From Hydrangea macrophylla (lineage: Eukaryota; Streptophyta; Magnoliopsida; Cornales; Hydrangeaceae): 64,000 nt of DNA. Location: NCBI GenBank assembly GCA_033977485.1, contig CM066987.1, forward strand, positions 53,222,533 through 53,286,532. Reading direction: 5' to 3'. This document shows positions 45,707 through 56,133 of this stretch, piece after piece (position 1 is the stretch's first letter; the number at the start of each line of letters is the position of its first letter). The notes below the pieces were generated by a model. It saw only the letters and a program-made list of their open reading frames with translations, ran no database searches and was not told the DNA's origin. A program made the translations under genes and the position numbers.

Positions 45707-46388
45707 GTTGCCTTCAAAGCTTAAAGACCCTGGCACCCCAACTGTCTCGTGTAGAATTGGGAATCAAAGGATAGATAACGCACTCCTTGATCTAGGAGCA
45801 AGCGTGAACTTGTTGCCATATTCAGTATATAAACAACTAGGGTTGGGTGAACTCAAACCCACTAGAGTTGCATTGCAATTGGCAGACAGGTCAGTCAAAT
45901 ATCCTAGAGGAATACTGGAGGACGTTCTAGTGCAGATAGACACATTTGTCTTCCCGGTGGATTTTGTGATTTTGGACACTGAACCTGTGTCTAATCCATG
46001 TTCACAAATCCCAGTGATATTTGGACGTCCATTCCTCAACACCATTGATGCCACAATCAAAATAAGGAGTGGTATCATGACCATCGTATTCGGGAATATG
46101 GCTTTAAATGTCAAGATTTTTTCAAATCCCCGACCTGAAGAATACGAGGATGAAGAAGAAGTGAACTTCATCGAAACAATCATCGAAAATGAGGTTGATT
46201 TGGTTGACTATAAAGATCCTTTGGAGGTGGTAGTGTCACAATTCAACGCTACTTATCGACCCAACGATTCTACCCCATTGGACGCTGCTCTAAATCATGA
46301 TTGCCTCATGATGGAAACTAAAGAGGAGGATAGAGAGGAATGCATGTGGGTCACCCCATATAAACCCTTGCCTCCGAAAACAAGTTAA
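45663..46388 (+). pseudogene. Athila protease (frame +1 to Gag)
   Basis: From HAYVACQASAIIQNELPSKL the frame reads LLDLGASVNLLPYSVYKQLG, the Athila retropepsin with Leu in place of the usual Ser/Thr next to the catalytic Asp. VIFGRPFLNTIDATI follows. It ends at TAA 46386-46388, and the RT start is in another frame. Confidence 0.88.
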
Positions 46389-46390
46389 CC

Positions 46391-46716
46391 ATGCCTTCGA
46401 ACTTTCAGTTTCCCGAACATGAATTAAAGGAGCTTCCAAAAGAGCTCAAATATGTTTTTCTGGGGACTGAAAAGACTTATCCCGTTATAATCTCAACCTC
46501 GTTAAGTTTAGAACAAGAGGATAAGTTGATCCGAATGCTCAAACTGCACAAGGGAGCATTAGGATTGACTATTGCCGACCTGAAAGGCATAAGCCCATCT
46601 ATTTGCAGCCATAAGATATATCTGGAGGAAGACGCCAAACCTTCGCGACAAATGCAGAGGCGTCTGAATCCAAATATGCAAGAAGTTGTGAAGAAAGAAA
46701 TCCTAAAACTTCTAGG
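46391..46716 (+). pseudogene. Athila reverse transcriptase, N-terminal stub
   Basis: ELPKELKYVFLGTEKTYPVI, then ADLKGISPSICSHKIYLEED and VVKKEILKLL, is the conserved entry into Athila RT. Similarity stops after LKLL at about 46713, where LTR E5 begins within a few bases. No catalytic residues are included. Confidence 0.88.
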
Positions 46717-46722
46717 TTTGTT

Positions 46723-48064
46723 TGTAATACAATCAGCCCACCTGCAAATAGAAAACTAGATAGAAATACAATAAAATGTGCGCATCATGCAGCACGTACA
46801 AATACATTCATTCATTTCATTTATTTATACAAGTCAAATAGATAAGAGGGATAGAAAAGAAGCATTCAAAGATAAAAATAAAGATGGGACCAAGCCATGG
46901 TCCCGCACACGGCAGGAGTTGGACCAAGCTATGGTCACACATACGGTGAGTAAGCAAAGGAAACGTAAATATTTAAAGCATCTATCCTACCGACTATAAG
47001 GAAGCAGCCATCAAAATAAAGCATAGTGGGTTGTTAGGGTACTTTCGAGGTTGTATTGGTCAAACAGATGAATCGCTTAGATTGAATCCAATAAGCGTAT
47101 AATAAGGATTTAATCAGGATCGTGAGAATTATGGGTGCACAGTACTTGCAAGAGTTCTTAAAAGCGGTGAACAGTAAGAGTTCTTAAAAGCGGTGAACAA
47201 GAGCAGTTGTGGCACGCCCATGGTTTGTAATTACTAGAGCTATGTATGTACAGAACTCACAAGCGTTCTTAAAAATGGTATAGCAATGAACAAGAGTACG
47301 GGTACGTCCATAGACCAGTCGTTATATGAGAACAATGTATGGGTGCTCGCAAGAGTTTTTAAAAGCGGTATAGGGGTGAACAAGAGCACTGGTATATTGT
47401 GATGATATAATCAGTTCGAGATAGTGAATCGAGAATGGGTACAATCAGTCTTAAAGTTGGAGGATGATCATAATCGGTTAATGATGTGTCTAAATAAAAA
47501 GAGGAAGAGATATATCTAGTATCACTATTATATATTGTTCAGAATTGGAAATTACATTATTTCTATGAGACTGTGTTAGTTAGTTCTCACTCAGCTTTCA
47601 GCAAGCTGATGGCCTTCATTGCCTGGACATTCTCCGTCAAAATTACCCTATCCTTAACAATGCAGGTGATGTAACCTACGATGATGGCTACTACCTTGAA
47701 GGAGGATACACCGAGGATACTGATGCCGGTTATGCCAGAAGAGGCTGTTATGCTGACGATTATCCTTATGCTAGCTGAAGACTGAAGATAGTTATATTAG
47801 TTTTATATTATGGTTGAACTCTGTTTTAGTTTAACGGGTACTTGGGCATATGTTGTCTCCAGACCTGTTGTGATCCTGAGGACCACACTCTGAGATTTTG
47901 TAATAGTGATATTTTTATTTTATATTCAGTTGTTTACTGTTCACGTTGTGTTAGTTGGACTAGTACTGCGTGGTGTGGATACTTAGTGAAGTTCACTTGT
48001 CATTCCCTATGGACCCAAAAAGGAAATTTATTTTTCTCTATTTTTGCTGCTCCGGGGCATGACA
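46723..48064 (+). repeat. Chromovirus-related LTR E5
   Basis: It starts TGTAATACAATC and ends GGGGCATGACA. The right half matches LTR E3 and, on the minus strand, T in layout: GTTCTTAAAAGCGGTG repeats (about 47152-47390), a CAGCTT..AAGCTG hairpin (47592-47608), a Tyr/Gly/Asp-rich frame ending DDYPYAS at 47778 and TATGGACCCAAAAAGG near the end. No primer-binding site follows. Flanking 5-mers TTGTT and GAAGC do not match. Confidence 0.7.
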
Positions 48065-49946
48065 GAAGCGAGCCTAACTCATGGACGGAGATCATATTGA
48101 GAAATCATATCCCTTGTCCTACTTCAACTCTCTATGAGTAAATCTATGCTTTCTCTTATCCATTTCTTGAAAAGAAGGTTTTCATACATGCAGTAAGCGT
48201 TGTCAGTTTTTGAAAATGGTTATTGTAATACCATTCCTTGTGAGCAATTCGAATTCCATGAACTTTGGACAATTTCTTCTATCATCATTCTTTAAGTATA
48301 CTTGATCATCTTCACTATTGATAATCCATTCGGGATTGAGTTCAATTGCTTGTACTGCAAGTTCATTCTGTTGAACTTCTTATTCATTAAATAAATTCTT
48401 ACATGTTCATTATCTTTGAAATAAATTCTAAATGAGTTCTCCATCTTTGTTCATACTAGAAACTTAAAACCATTGCACTCCTTATAAGGATGTTTTGATC
48501 TCTATTATTTCATTGTTCCCCTTATACTTATTTCAGTAAGGTTTCCTTTGGACAATTTCACTCATGAGAATACTCGATTCTTATTTCATATATTGAAAAC
48601 CTTACATTGTCAATTACTTCCATTACCTGCTAATCTTGAAATGTACCATCGCTTCCATCGTAATCGGTCATTCGAATTATTGTTAAATTTCCATTAGATT
48701 CTTGAATGGATCATATTCTTTCTACTATGATACTTATGTTTGTGAGTGTTCATAAGCCTTTTCAAATTTATCTTCATTCTTTTATCAGTAAGGCCTCATT
48801 TGGATTATTTCACTTATGAAATGATTTACTTCTTATTTTATTTTGAGAGACTTACGATGTTCGGTAATTTATTGCACTATCTTTTATCCTTGAGATCTAT
48901 CTCAAACAATTCATCCTCTGTTTTGAGACTACTCGTTTGTTCTTGGAGTAGTCCGCAATGACTTAGAATTCAGAGGAGATTAAGGATAGGATTTCTTCAA
49001 TGCCTTCAGTCACATATTAGTTGCATGACCTCACATGTTAATTGAGTGGATGCACAGTCGAGACCTGAAGATAGAAGATAGTGAGATTTGACTAGACATG
49101 ATGTATGATGTTTCGAGAACGTGCGTGAAGAACATGCAGGTCTTCTCAATGACTGCAATAGTAGAATCGCCTCCAATAATCAAGAGTCAGATAGGAGGTC
49201 TATCAATATGTTATCCTCAAAAGTTGACCCCACCAGTGTAAATGAAGCAACAACCCAGGACTTGTCGAAAGTCAGTAGCAGCCAGCCAAAATGCGTAGGT
49301 CTAATAATCAAAAAGCACATGGAGAAGCTCATGTCGTCAGCTACAAAGGCTCGTGGTACATCGAGAGTAGAAGCACCTAGGAACTCATGCATCACTGACC
49401 AACAATCGCCTACTACAATGGAGTCAAGTATAGGCATGACAAAATTTGAAGCCCTATACTGAAGACACTGCCAGTTGTCGATAAGCATAGATCGAAGACG
49501 AAGGATTCCTTGGATGCAGTCATATTCAGCGATCAGCAAGAAGACTCAAGTTACGAGAGAGAAGATGAAGACAACATAGACCTGCTATAAAAAAATAATG
49601 CAGATCAACGACACGACGGCTTGGAGTTCACAATGGAAGATCGAGTACTATCAAGTTTTACTAACTCAATATTATAGAGAAAGTCGCCTACAAACCTTGC
49701 GTTGTCACTGAAGATATCAAGAGTGCCCCACGTTTTCCACATCAGCTAATTAAGGAAGTGTGCACACAACCCAGCACATGGGGATCAACATTGAAAATAT
49801 TGAAGCGGCCAGCAACGAGACGTACCACAAAGGACCAGTGTGGATTCTAGCTCGAAGAACAAAGAAGGTAGACATCAAGTGTTTCTTTTTTATCATACTA
49901 CTTCACTCTGATTTCGAGGACAAAATCTTTAATAAGTGGTGGATGA
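48065..49946 (+). mobile_element. Non-autonomous-looking interior ending at a chromovirus polypurine tract
   Basis: No retroviral domain is readable. An imperfect duplication with a 252-bp period starts at 48534 and 48786 (CAGTAAGG..TCATTTGGA). A 113-codon Ser-rich frame (49121-49462) is unrecognised. The end GATTTCGAGGACAAAATC then AAGTGGTGGATGA (49934-49946) is the chromovirus 3' junction before LTR E3. It may be a 5'-truncated or LARD-like element. Confidence 0.5.
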
Positions 49947-50048
49947 TGTAATACCCTGTATTTCTATAATGTATTATATGAATAAGACAATGTATTCTTC
50001 TTTGAAATACTTGTATGAGTTTAGCTTTACCTTTGGTGTAATTTGTAT

Positions 50049-50180
50049 ACCAATCGATTGGACTAGTTTCTCAATTGATTTCCTTATCTTGGATACCAAT
50101 CGATTGGCATCCTATACCAATCGATTGAATCATTTAATACCTAACCCCAATCGATTGCCACTCATGCCAATCGATTGGCA
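50049..50180 (+). promoter_or_regulatory. CCAATCGATTGG palindromes, upstream cluster (LTR E3)
   Basis: AATCGATT occurs five times in 130 bp, mostly within CCAATCGATTGG, plus one AATTGATT. The cluster ends 66 bp before the TATA stretch. Confidence 0.75.
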
Positions 50181-50408
50181 ACAACTGGACAGATTCTTTT
50201 GCTTTGGCTAGAGTTTTGCCACGTGAACACTTCCCTCTCTCTCTCTATATATATATATATATGCCTATCCTCATCCATTTTCTGTTTCCAGAAATCAAAG
50301 AGTAAGAGAGAGTGTTGTGTGTGTTTATATATACACTCATATATATACACATATATACACCCATACACTTACACACACTGTGATCAAAGGAGAAGAGAAG
50401 GAAGACCA

Positions 50409-50493
50409 GAAGGAGAAGGAGAAGGAGAAGGAGAAGGAGAAGAGAAGAAAGAAAAGAAAAACAGACAAGAGATAGAGAGAAATGAGATAGAGG

Positions 50494-50538
<45 letters not shown>
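50409..50538 (+). repeat. (GGAGAA)n and (AG)n microsatellites in the E3 leader
   Basis: (GGAGAA)n at about 50409-50445 and (AG)n at 50499-50538, just downstream of the TATA stretch. Purine-rich leaders also follow the TATA boxes of LTR A1 and T. Confidence 0.9.
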
Positions 50539-50539
<1 letters not shown>

Positions 50540-50731
50540 TGAGTCACCATTGAAGCTTCCAAAGCTTCAATACACACATCCAAACACCCCCTAGACACCT
50601 AAGGTGAGTTCTAAATTCATTTGGTAGCCTAATATTGATGTTAGGACTTGTTTAGACGAATAAAAGAAGCATGTATCATCATTTCCTGTATTTATGTTGC
50701 TGGACTGTCTTCACTGTGAAGAAGATGAAGT

Positions 50732-50945
50732 CCTAATCGATTGGGACTTTTACCAATCGATTGTCATCTTTCATAATCCAATCGATTACTATTTTATACA
50801 ATTGATTGCCATTATAGATACCGCAATCGATTGCCAAAGTTAGCAATCGATTGGTATGAATTGTGATCCAATCGATTAGACTTTCTCCCAATCGATTGTT
50901 ACTATTTTTATACCAATCGATTGGACCTCTGTCCCAATTGATTCA
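50732..50945 (+). promoter_or_regulatory. CCAATCGATTGG palindromes, downstream cluster (LTR E3)
   Basis: AATCGATT occurs eight times in about 210 bp, with two AATTGATT variants, starting about 485 bp after the TATA stretch. An 8-mer would be expected by chance about once per 65 kb. Confidence 0.75.
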
Positions 50946-51832
50946 ATGTTTTAGAATATTGATATTTTTGTTTAGTTTATATTGTAACTATCTAGTTGTT
51001 TATCTAACTATTCAGTAATCACTATATACTATATTATTGTAATATAGACGTGATAATGAGATAATGCGACGAAGGATCGTAGTGACGGTAAGATTAACGG
51101 ATAATGGTTGTGCTGTTAGATAATGCATCATTATGAATCATTTGGAGTTATCGTTCATTTCATTCAATGTAGTCGGGCCATATAGGACTGTCATTTATCG
51201 ATGTTAGAGTTGAATTTAAGTAGGTTTGTTAAGATTCAAGAATCTTGCGTGGGCGGGCCTTAGTCGATCATTTGTTCTTAAAAGTGGTAGATAGACGAAG
51301 GTGTCTATGACTTGCGGTGGACTAGACCAAGTAGCCCTAAGACAGCTAGATGATTTAATCATTTGTTCTTAAAAGTGGTAGACAAAAGAAGGTGCGGTGT
51401 ACCGTGATTACTGGTAGACGTTGCTAAGTCATGGCATTAGAATGATGTACTGTTGCTTAAAGCGTTATATCCATTTAGTGTGGTGAACTGAGCATATGTT
51501 CTTAAAAGTTGGGGATGGACTGACGTGGTGTCCATGACATGCGGTAAAATGTGCATATGTTCTTAAAAGCGGTGGGCGGAGCAATGGTGTATCTATAGAA
51601 GTGAACTACTGTTGACTTTGTTCTTCTATCAGAATGTGTTATCAATCTTAATTTAGTAAGACGTTAGTAATCGATTAATTGGTTTGATTAAAGGAGTTAC
51701 CCTCAATGGAATCTAATTGTTTATCATTCATAACTTGTAATAACTTCAATAGTTGATACCCTGTTAGTATCTAATTCACTTAGCTTTCATTAAGCTGACG
51801 ACGTTTATGCCGCTGGATATTTCGACGTTCTA

Positions 51833-51913
51833 ATGTACCCTGGTTATGACTATTTAGGTGAAGGACCTGTAGGTGAGGACTACCATGCGGATGGCTACAT
51901 TTATGCTAGCTGA
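51833..51913 (+). CDS. Short conserved LTR reading frame (E3 copy)
   Basis: 26 codons from ATG (MYPGYD...) to TGA. The last 24 codons align without gaps to the T LTR frame, with 14 identical residues: PGY, EG, V, EDY, D, Y, YAS. It is acidic and rich in Tyr/Gly. No known domain. Confidence 0.4.
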   Translation: MYPGYDYLGEGPVGEDYHADGYIYAS

Positions 51914-52207
51914 AGACTGGAAGCAGACTGTAGCTCCTTATGGTTATGTTTTGGATATTCAGTATTTTGTATTCAGTATATGTCATTTAAGACATTAGTT
52001 CCTTTATGTTCCGCAGACTCTGATTGTAATAGAGTAGTAACTTTATGTTATATACAATGTTGAACTTAGAATATACATTACTGCCTCTTCAGTTATTCTA
52101 TTGTTTAGAACTGTGTGGTGTGGATAATCATGTGACTTTATCAGTCATTACCTATGGACCCAAAAAGGGATTTATTTTCTCTATTTTTGTTGTTCCGGGG
52201 CGTGACA

Positions 52208-53262
52208 GTATAACACATGCCCTTCTTTTCGAGGAGAATTTCACCACTACATTCATGACACTATTACAGTTGAAGAATTTGAATGGCGTGGAATAAATTG
52301 ATTTTAAGATATAAGTTAGGGAAAAACAGGTAGCTACAAGATCTATATGCCAGGCGTGAGAAATACAACATTTTTGCACTGGAATGTCAACAACACAAAG
52401 AAGTGAGAGTATGAACAAAATTTTTACTGATTCGTACGCTCGAGTACATTGGTAAGTGACTTTGTCTTTCAACATGAGAAAACAATGAATTCCAGATATC
52501 TTAAAGAGAAAGACAAAGATATAAAAACTAAGAATTCTTGTGCAATTTTGAAAACTTGCTATGGAATAGAACCAAAGGCAGCAAAAGTTTATACGAGAAA
52601 GTTATTTAAATTGTTTCAAAAATAACTATTCTCAAGTCAAAAATATAAAGCATGCAAGGGATCGTGAAGATGGCCTAACAAATACATGCAAAGTGTTGCC
52701 TTACGAAAATTATGGTCTAGTATATGAGGTTCCATGTCATTTTCTTGATAACAAAGCCATTTGTACATGTTTCATGTTCGAGTTCATTGGAATCATTTGC
52801 AGGCACATACTCACTATTTTTATATAAAAGTCTTTTTTTAACTCTCTTCTCCAACAGTATGTTCTAGAAAGGTGGACAATGAATGCCAAGCAACGGGTTA
52901 TACATGAAATATCTAGTGATGTGATACAAGAAGATCCACAATTTTTTTCTACTATAAGAAGAAATGGTCTTATGATACAAGTTTTACAAGTTGTTGAAGA
53001 GGTGCATAATGAGCTTTTGTCAATGGACGATGAGAGTGGGGGAGGTGGAGATGAAGGTGATATAAGAAGTAAAACAATACACAAGCATAGTGACAAAGTA
53101 CTATCAAATTTGGAGTTTAATCCGGTAGACCCTCCGAGGACATCCAGAATCACTATGACAAAAACATCCGATACAAAATCAGGCTAAAAAAAAAAAAACA
53201 AAAGGCGAAAGTGTAGCATTTGCAAGGAAATAGGGCACTTCAAAAACAATTGCCCATCATAG
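52208..53262 (+). pseudogene. FAR1-related (MULE transposase-derived) fragment with SWIM motif and zinc knuckle
   Basis: The sequence reads through several frames. TITVEEFEWRG and FCTGMSTTQRSESMNKIFT (near 52270-52430) match the MULE/FAR1 transposase end. TCFMFEFIGIICRHIL (about 52767-52812) is the SWIM zinc motif CxC..CxH in decayed form. YVLERWTMNAKQR (from 52858) follows, then an acidic tail and a terminal zinc knuckle CSICKEIGHFKNNC (about 53214-53255). FAR1/FRS proteins are transcription factors from domesticated MULE transposases. The N-terminal DNA-binding part is missing: LTR E3 ends at 52207. Confidence 0.8.
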
Positions 53263-53700
53263 ACAAAAATGAGGTAACTAGAATCACTTTTCAATTTAGC
53301 ACATTTTTATTTTTGTTAGTGTTATTCTCACATCGAATACTTTTTTTTCCCGTGTTCAGACATAATGCAAGTACAAGCGTGTCACCTATAAACTTAAATG
53401 CATCTTACCATCCAAATTTTGATCATGTAATGAATTTTTATTTCCTATTTATATGTTGTGTGCGTATAGTTTGAAAGATAATGCAAAGTACTTTTCTAAA
53501 ACATATTGGGTTTCTTCAAATTGTGTGAAATCTGTTCAATTTTTTTACTCTAGACCTCTTTACCAAGAACACATTATCTTTCATCTCCTACGTATTCTAT
53601 GTTGGAAGACCCTAATCACTCAACTTTTATGGTATGCGATTCTATTACCTTTTTGTTTAGCATGTGATTTTGTTACTTAAGCAATCAAATTTGTCTTTCT
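53263..53700 (+). other. Intron-like AT-rich stretch within the FAR1-OTU pseudogene
   Basis: Mostly non-coding. A short exon-like piece YSMLEDPNHSTFM lies at about 53594-53632, followed by GTATGCG, a possible splice donor. An acceptor-like TCTAATAG precedes 53709. Confidence 0.35.
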
Positions 53701-54346
53701 CTAATAGGATTTGATGTTGTGGGCTACGAAGGATGAACATTGAAAAAAGACAAAAATGGATGTAGGATTGAAAGATTTAACCGATGAAAAGTTTATTGAA
53801 CAAGTTTTAGCTCTCTTCAATCCAAAAATTAAAGAACATATTGTGTATAAATTAGAAGATGTTGCACCTGATGGCCATTGTGGATTCAGAGCTTGCGCTG
53901 AATTATTGGGTAAGAGTAACGATGACGGATAGAAGGATGTTAGGAGGTCTATGTTGGATGAACTAAGGGAGCATAGAGAATCTTACATTTATCAGTTGGG
54001 TGGTGAAAAAAACCTACAAGGTGGTAAAGAGAGGGTTAGATTATTTTTCCGAACATGGATGTGGAAAAAAGTATTGGATGCAATTGCCTGAAATGGGACT
54101 ACTATTTGCTAGCACATTCAACTGTGTTTTTTGTGTTCTCTCGCCTTTACAATCTTGCAGGTATTTACCTTTGAAAACAAAACCACCAGCTGATTTCCAG
54201 ATTATTCCTATTAATTTGTATGATGATTCCTACTTCATGACGATATTTCTAAAACAAGATGCACCAATTTTTAAGGTTGTTCCATGGTGGTATAAAATTC
54301 GATTTGTAGATGCATCTAATTGGGAAGTTTTATTTTTGTTAATTTA
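53701..54346 (+). pseudogene. OTU-like cysteine protease fragment
   Basis: VAPDGHCGFRACAELLG (about 53860-53910) carries the OTU catalytic loop D-G-x-C. WKDVRRSML-like sequence and LDELREHRESYIYQL follow, with a stop where Trp is expected (GAC GGA TAG). Frame 54000-54347 continues with PEMGLLFASTFNCVF and ...PINLYDDSYFMTIFL, resembling the OTU C-terminal half, in which a His would be expected near the end. OTU proteases remove ubiquitin. Plant MULE-derived proteins with an OTU tail exist, so FAR1 and OTU parts here may be one former gene. Confidence 0.7.
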
Positions 54347-54748
54347 AAGTCGTACACTTTTTTATTTATGAATAAAGTCATAATTAATAATTTTTGGGTG
54401 TTTGTGAAAAATTATAAAAACAAGTTTGAGTATGTCATACTTGCTTTATATCTTTTTTATAATTATATTATTATATTATTTTGCCACTAGGATGAAGCTT
54501 CTTTGTGCTTGAACTGGGGTTACCCAGCTGATCGCGGTTTAGGAAAAAATAAAAATAAAAGGCCTCATTTGTTGCAGCTTTAATTAAGCTGTGAAGCTAT
54601 AGTCTCAAAACCATTTAAACCCTCTGCTTTTAAAAAATCAAATTGTTTTCCCCTTTTAAGTTATTTTCTGTTTAAAATAAACTGTAAGCTAAAACATGTT
54701 TGGTGCAACTTAAGCTTTAAAAAGGTAAAAGTTGATAAGTTCATATTT
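54347..54748. other. Intergenic, no gene
   Basis: AT-rich. GGCCTCATTTGTTGC (54561) and CATGTTTGGTGCAACTTAAGC (54695) look like eroded hAT-type MITE ends, but a full pair is not convincing. Confidence 0.3.
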
Positions 54749-54918
54749 GGGCAATGTTTAGGACACAAAGTGTCACAAAGAAATGCTCACAAAAGGACGT
54801 GGCATCCCATGTGGCAGTGAGACCCACCACACTTAACTCAACCCATAGGATGCCACATTCTTTTGTGAGCATCTTTTTGTGACCCTTTTGTGTCCCTTTT
54901 GTGTCCATAACATTACCC
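54749..54918. mobile_element. MITE, 170 bp
   Basis: Imperfect inverted repeats of about 60 bp: GGGCAATGTTTAGGACAC... at the left and ...GTGTCCATAACATTACCC at the right. Flanks TTCATATTT and TTCATAAAG share six of nine bases, perhaps a worn 9-bp target duplication (Mutator type). Confidence 0.75.
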
Positions 54919-55140
54919 TTCATAAAGTAAACTAAAACACAAATTATGTGACAGTGGGACCACTGAATTTTGATTTGAGGATGTTAAAGTGACCCTACAA
55001 TGGTTCTACTGATACATTATTTGGGATCGAATTTGGGATAAAAATTTGGAAAACATAGGATTACTCAAATTGTTCATAGGATAAATAAATGGACCATGTA
55101 AAAGAATTGTAGTGATGTACAATCACATGGGTATACATAT

Positions 55141-55322
55141 ACAGAACACTTCTAGTAAGGACGCTCTTACTTTATTAAGTTAAGACTTATGTTTTCAGCC
55201 GTTAGATCATCACTTTAATAAATGAAATTACAATGGTACCCTTAATGAAAACTCGATCTAACGGCAGGGACAGAAGTCCTTAACTTAATCAAGTAAGGGT
55301 GCCCTTACTAGAAGTGTTCTGT
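55141..55322. mobile_element. MITE, 182 bp
   Basis: Inverted repeats of about 48 bp starting ACAGAACACTTCTAGTAAGG, with an inner inverted pair GCCGTTAGATC / GATCTAACGGC, so nearly the whole element can fold back. Flanks are TA-rich, so the target duplication cannot be defined. Confidence 0.8.
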
Positions 55323-55758
55323 ATATATATACACAGACAGACAGAGAAAGAGAGAGAGTCACACGAAAGACAAACTGTGTAAAGATGGGTCACAAAATGA
55401 TGAGGTCAAAATAGTGAGGTGTATGTTCCCTATTGGGTGCCGTAATACCTATACAGTACGGCTAAGCCGTTTAAAATTTAATCCCAAAAGTAAAAGTTGA
55501 ACTAAACTAACTTCTATTTTTTTTATTAAAAAAAAAACTAACTTATATTTGAATCATCTCCAAACAGGTTTCAAGTAAAAGTAATACTTGGTTGTACTTC
55601 ATCATTGTTTAAGATTTTTGGGTTGGGCAGGTGTTTGTTTGGCACACCAGAACTAACCAGTACAGAACTGACCCGATCCCCAATAGCCAACAAATTGGGA
55701 TTTAATTATTATTATTTTTTAAAAAAAAAGAATATTTAACTTGCAAGATTCATACTAT

Positions 55759-56133
55759 GACCTCGTTTGTTTGCCATATAGGATAAAATGGTACTGTATA
55801 AAAGTGTAGTTAGTTATTCTGAGATAACTAATCACTGGATAAAACAATGCAGTATTATTTTTATACTGTGTTTGGTTCATGCCAGTTATTTTGGGTATAA
55901 AATTAAAATAGTCCAATATTGTGTTTGGATGACCATGGTATTACTTTATCCCTGAGATTTTTAATACAACCCCCACCTTGGTATTACTTTATCCATCCAA
56001 GGCAGTACTATAGTTAACTAGAGGCATTATTATCCTTAGTTTATACCAAAAATTGCTAAACAAACACATCATTGACCAGTATTGGACTATTTTAGTCCAA
56101 TACCCCTTACTTATCCAGCAAACAAACGAGCCC
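55759..56133. mobile_element. MITE-like element, 375 bp (hAT type)
   Basis: Ends GACCTCGTTTGTTTGC and GCAAACAAACGAGCCC are inverted repeats of the common plant hAT form GGGCTCGTTTG. Interior repeats of TATTACTTTATCC are also inverted. No clear 8-bp duplication. Confidence 0.65.

Larger units (their letters stand above)
49947..52207 (+). repeat. Chromovirus-related LTR E3
   Basis: 2261 bp, TGTAATACCC to GGGGCGTGACA, directly after a polypurine tract. It has palindrome clusters, a TATATATATA stretch at 50246-50262, GA-rich leader microsatellites (50409-50445 and 50499-50538), GTTCTTAAAAG repeats at 51274, 51364, 51499 and 51557, the hairpin 51782-51796 and the short frame 51833-51913. No primer site follows, so it is a 3' or solo LTR. 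It is not a pair of E5, because their left halves do not match. Confidence 0.85.

Noticed and set aside
50175..50598. ORFs of 117-139 codons in LTR E3
   Set aside because: They are translations of AG, GGAGAA and AT microsatellites.
52208..53262. Intact FAR1 gene
   Set aside because: Motifs occur in different frames with stops between, and the N-terminal half is missing at the LTR border.
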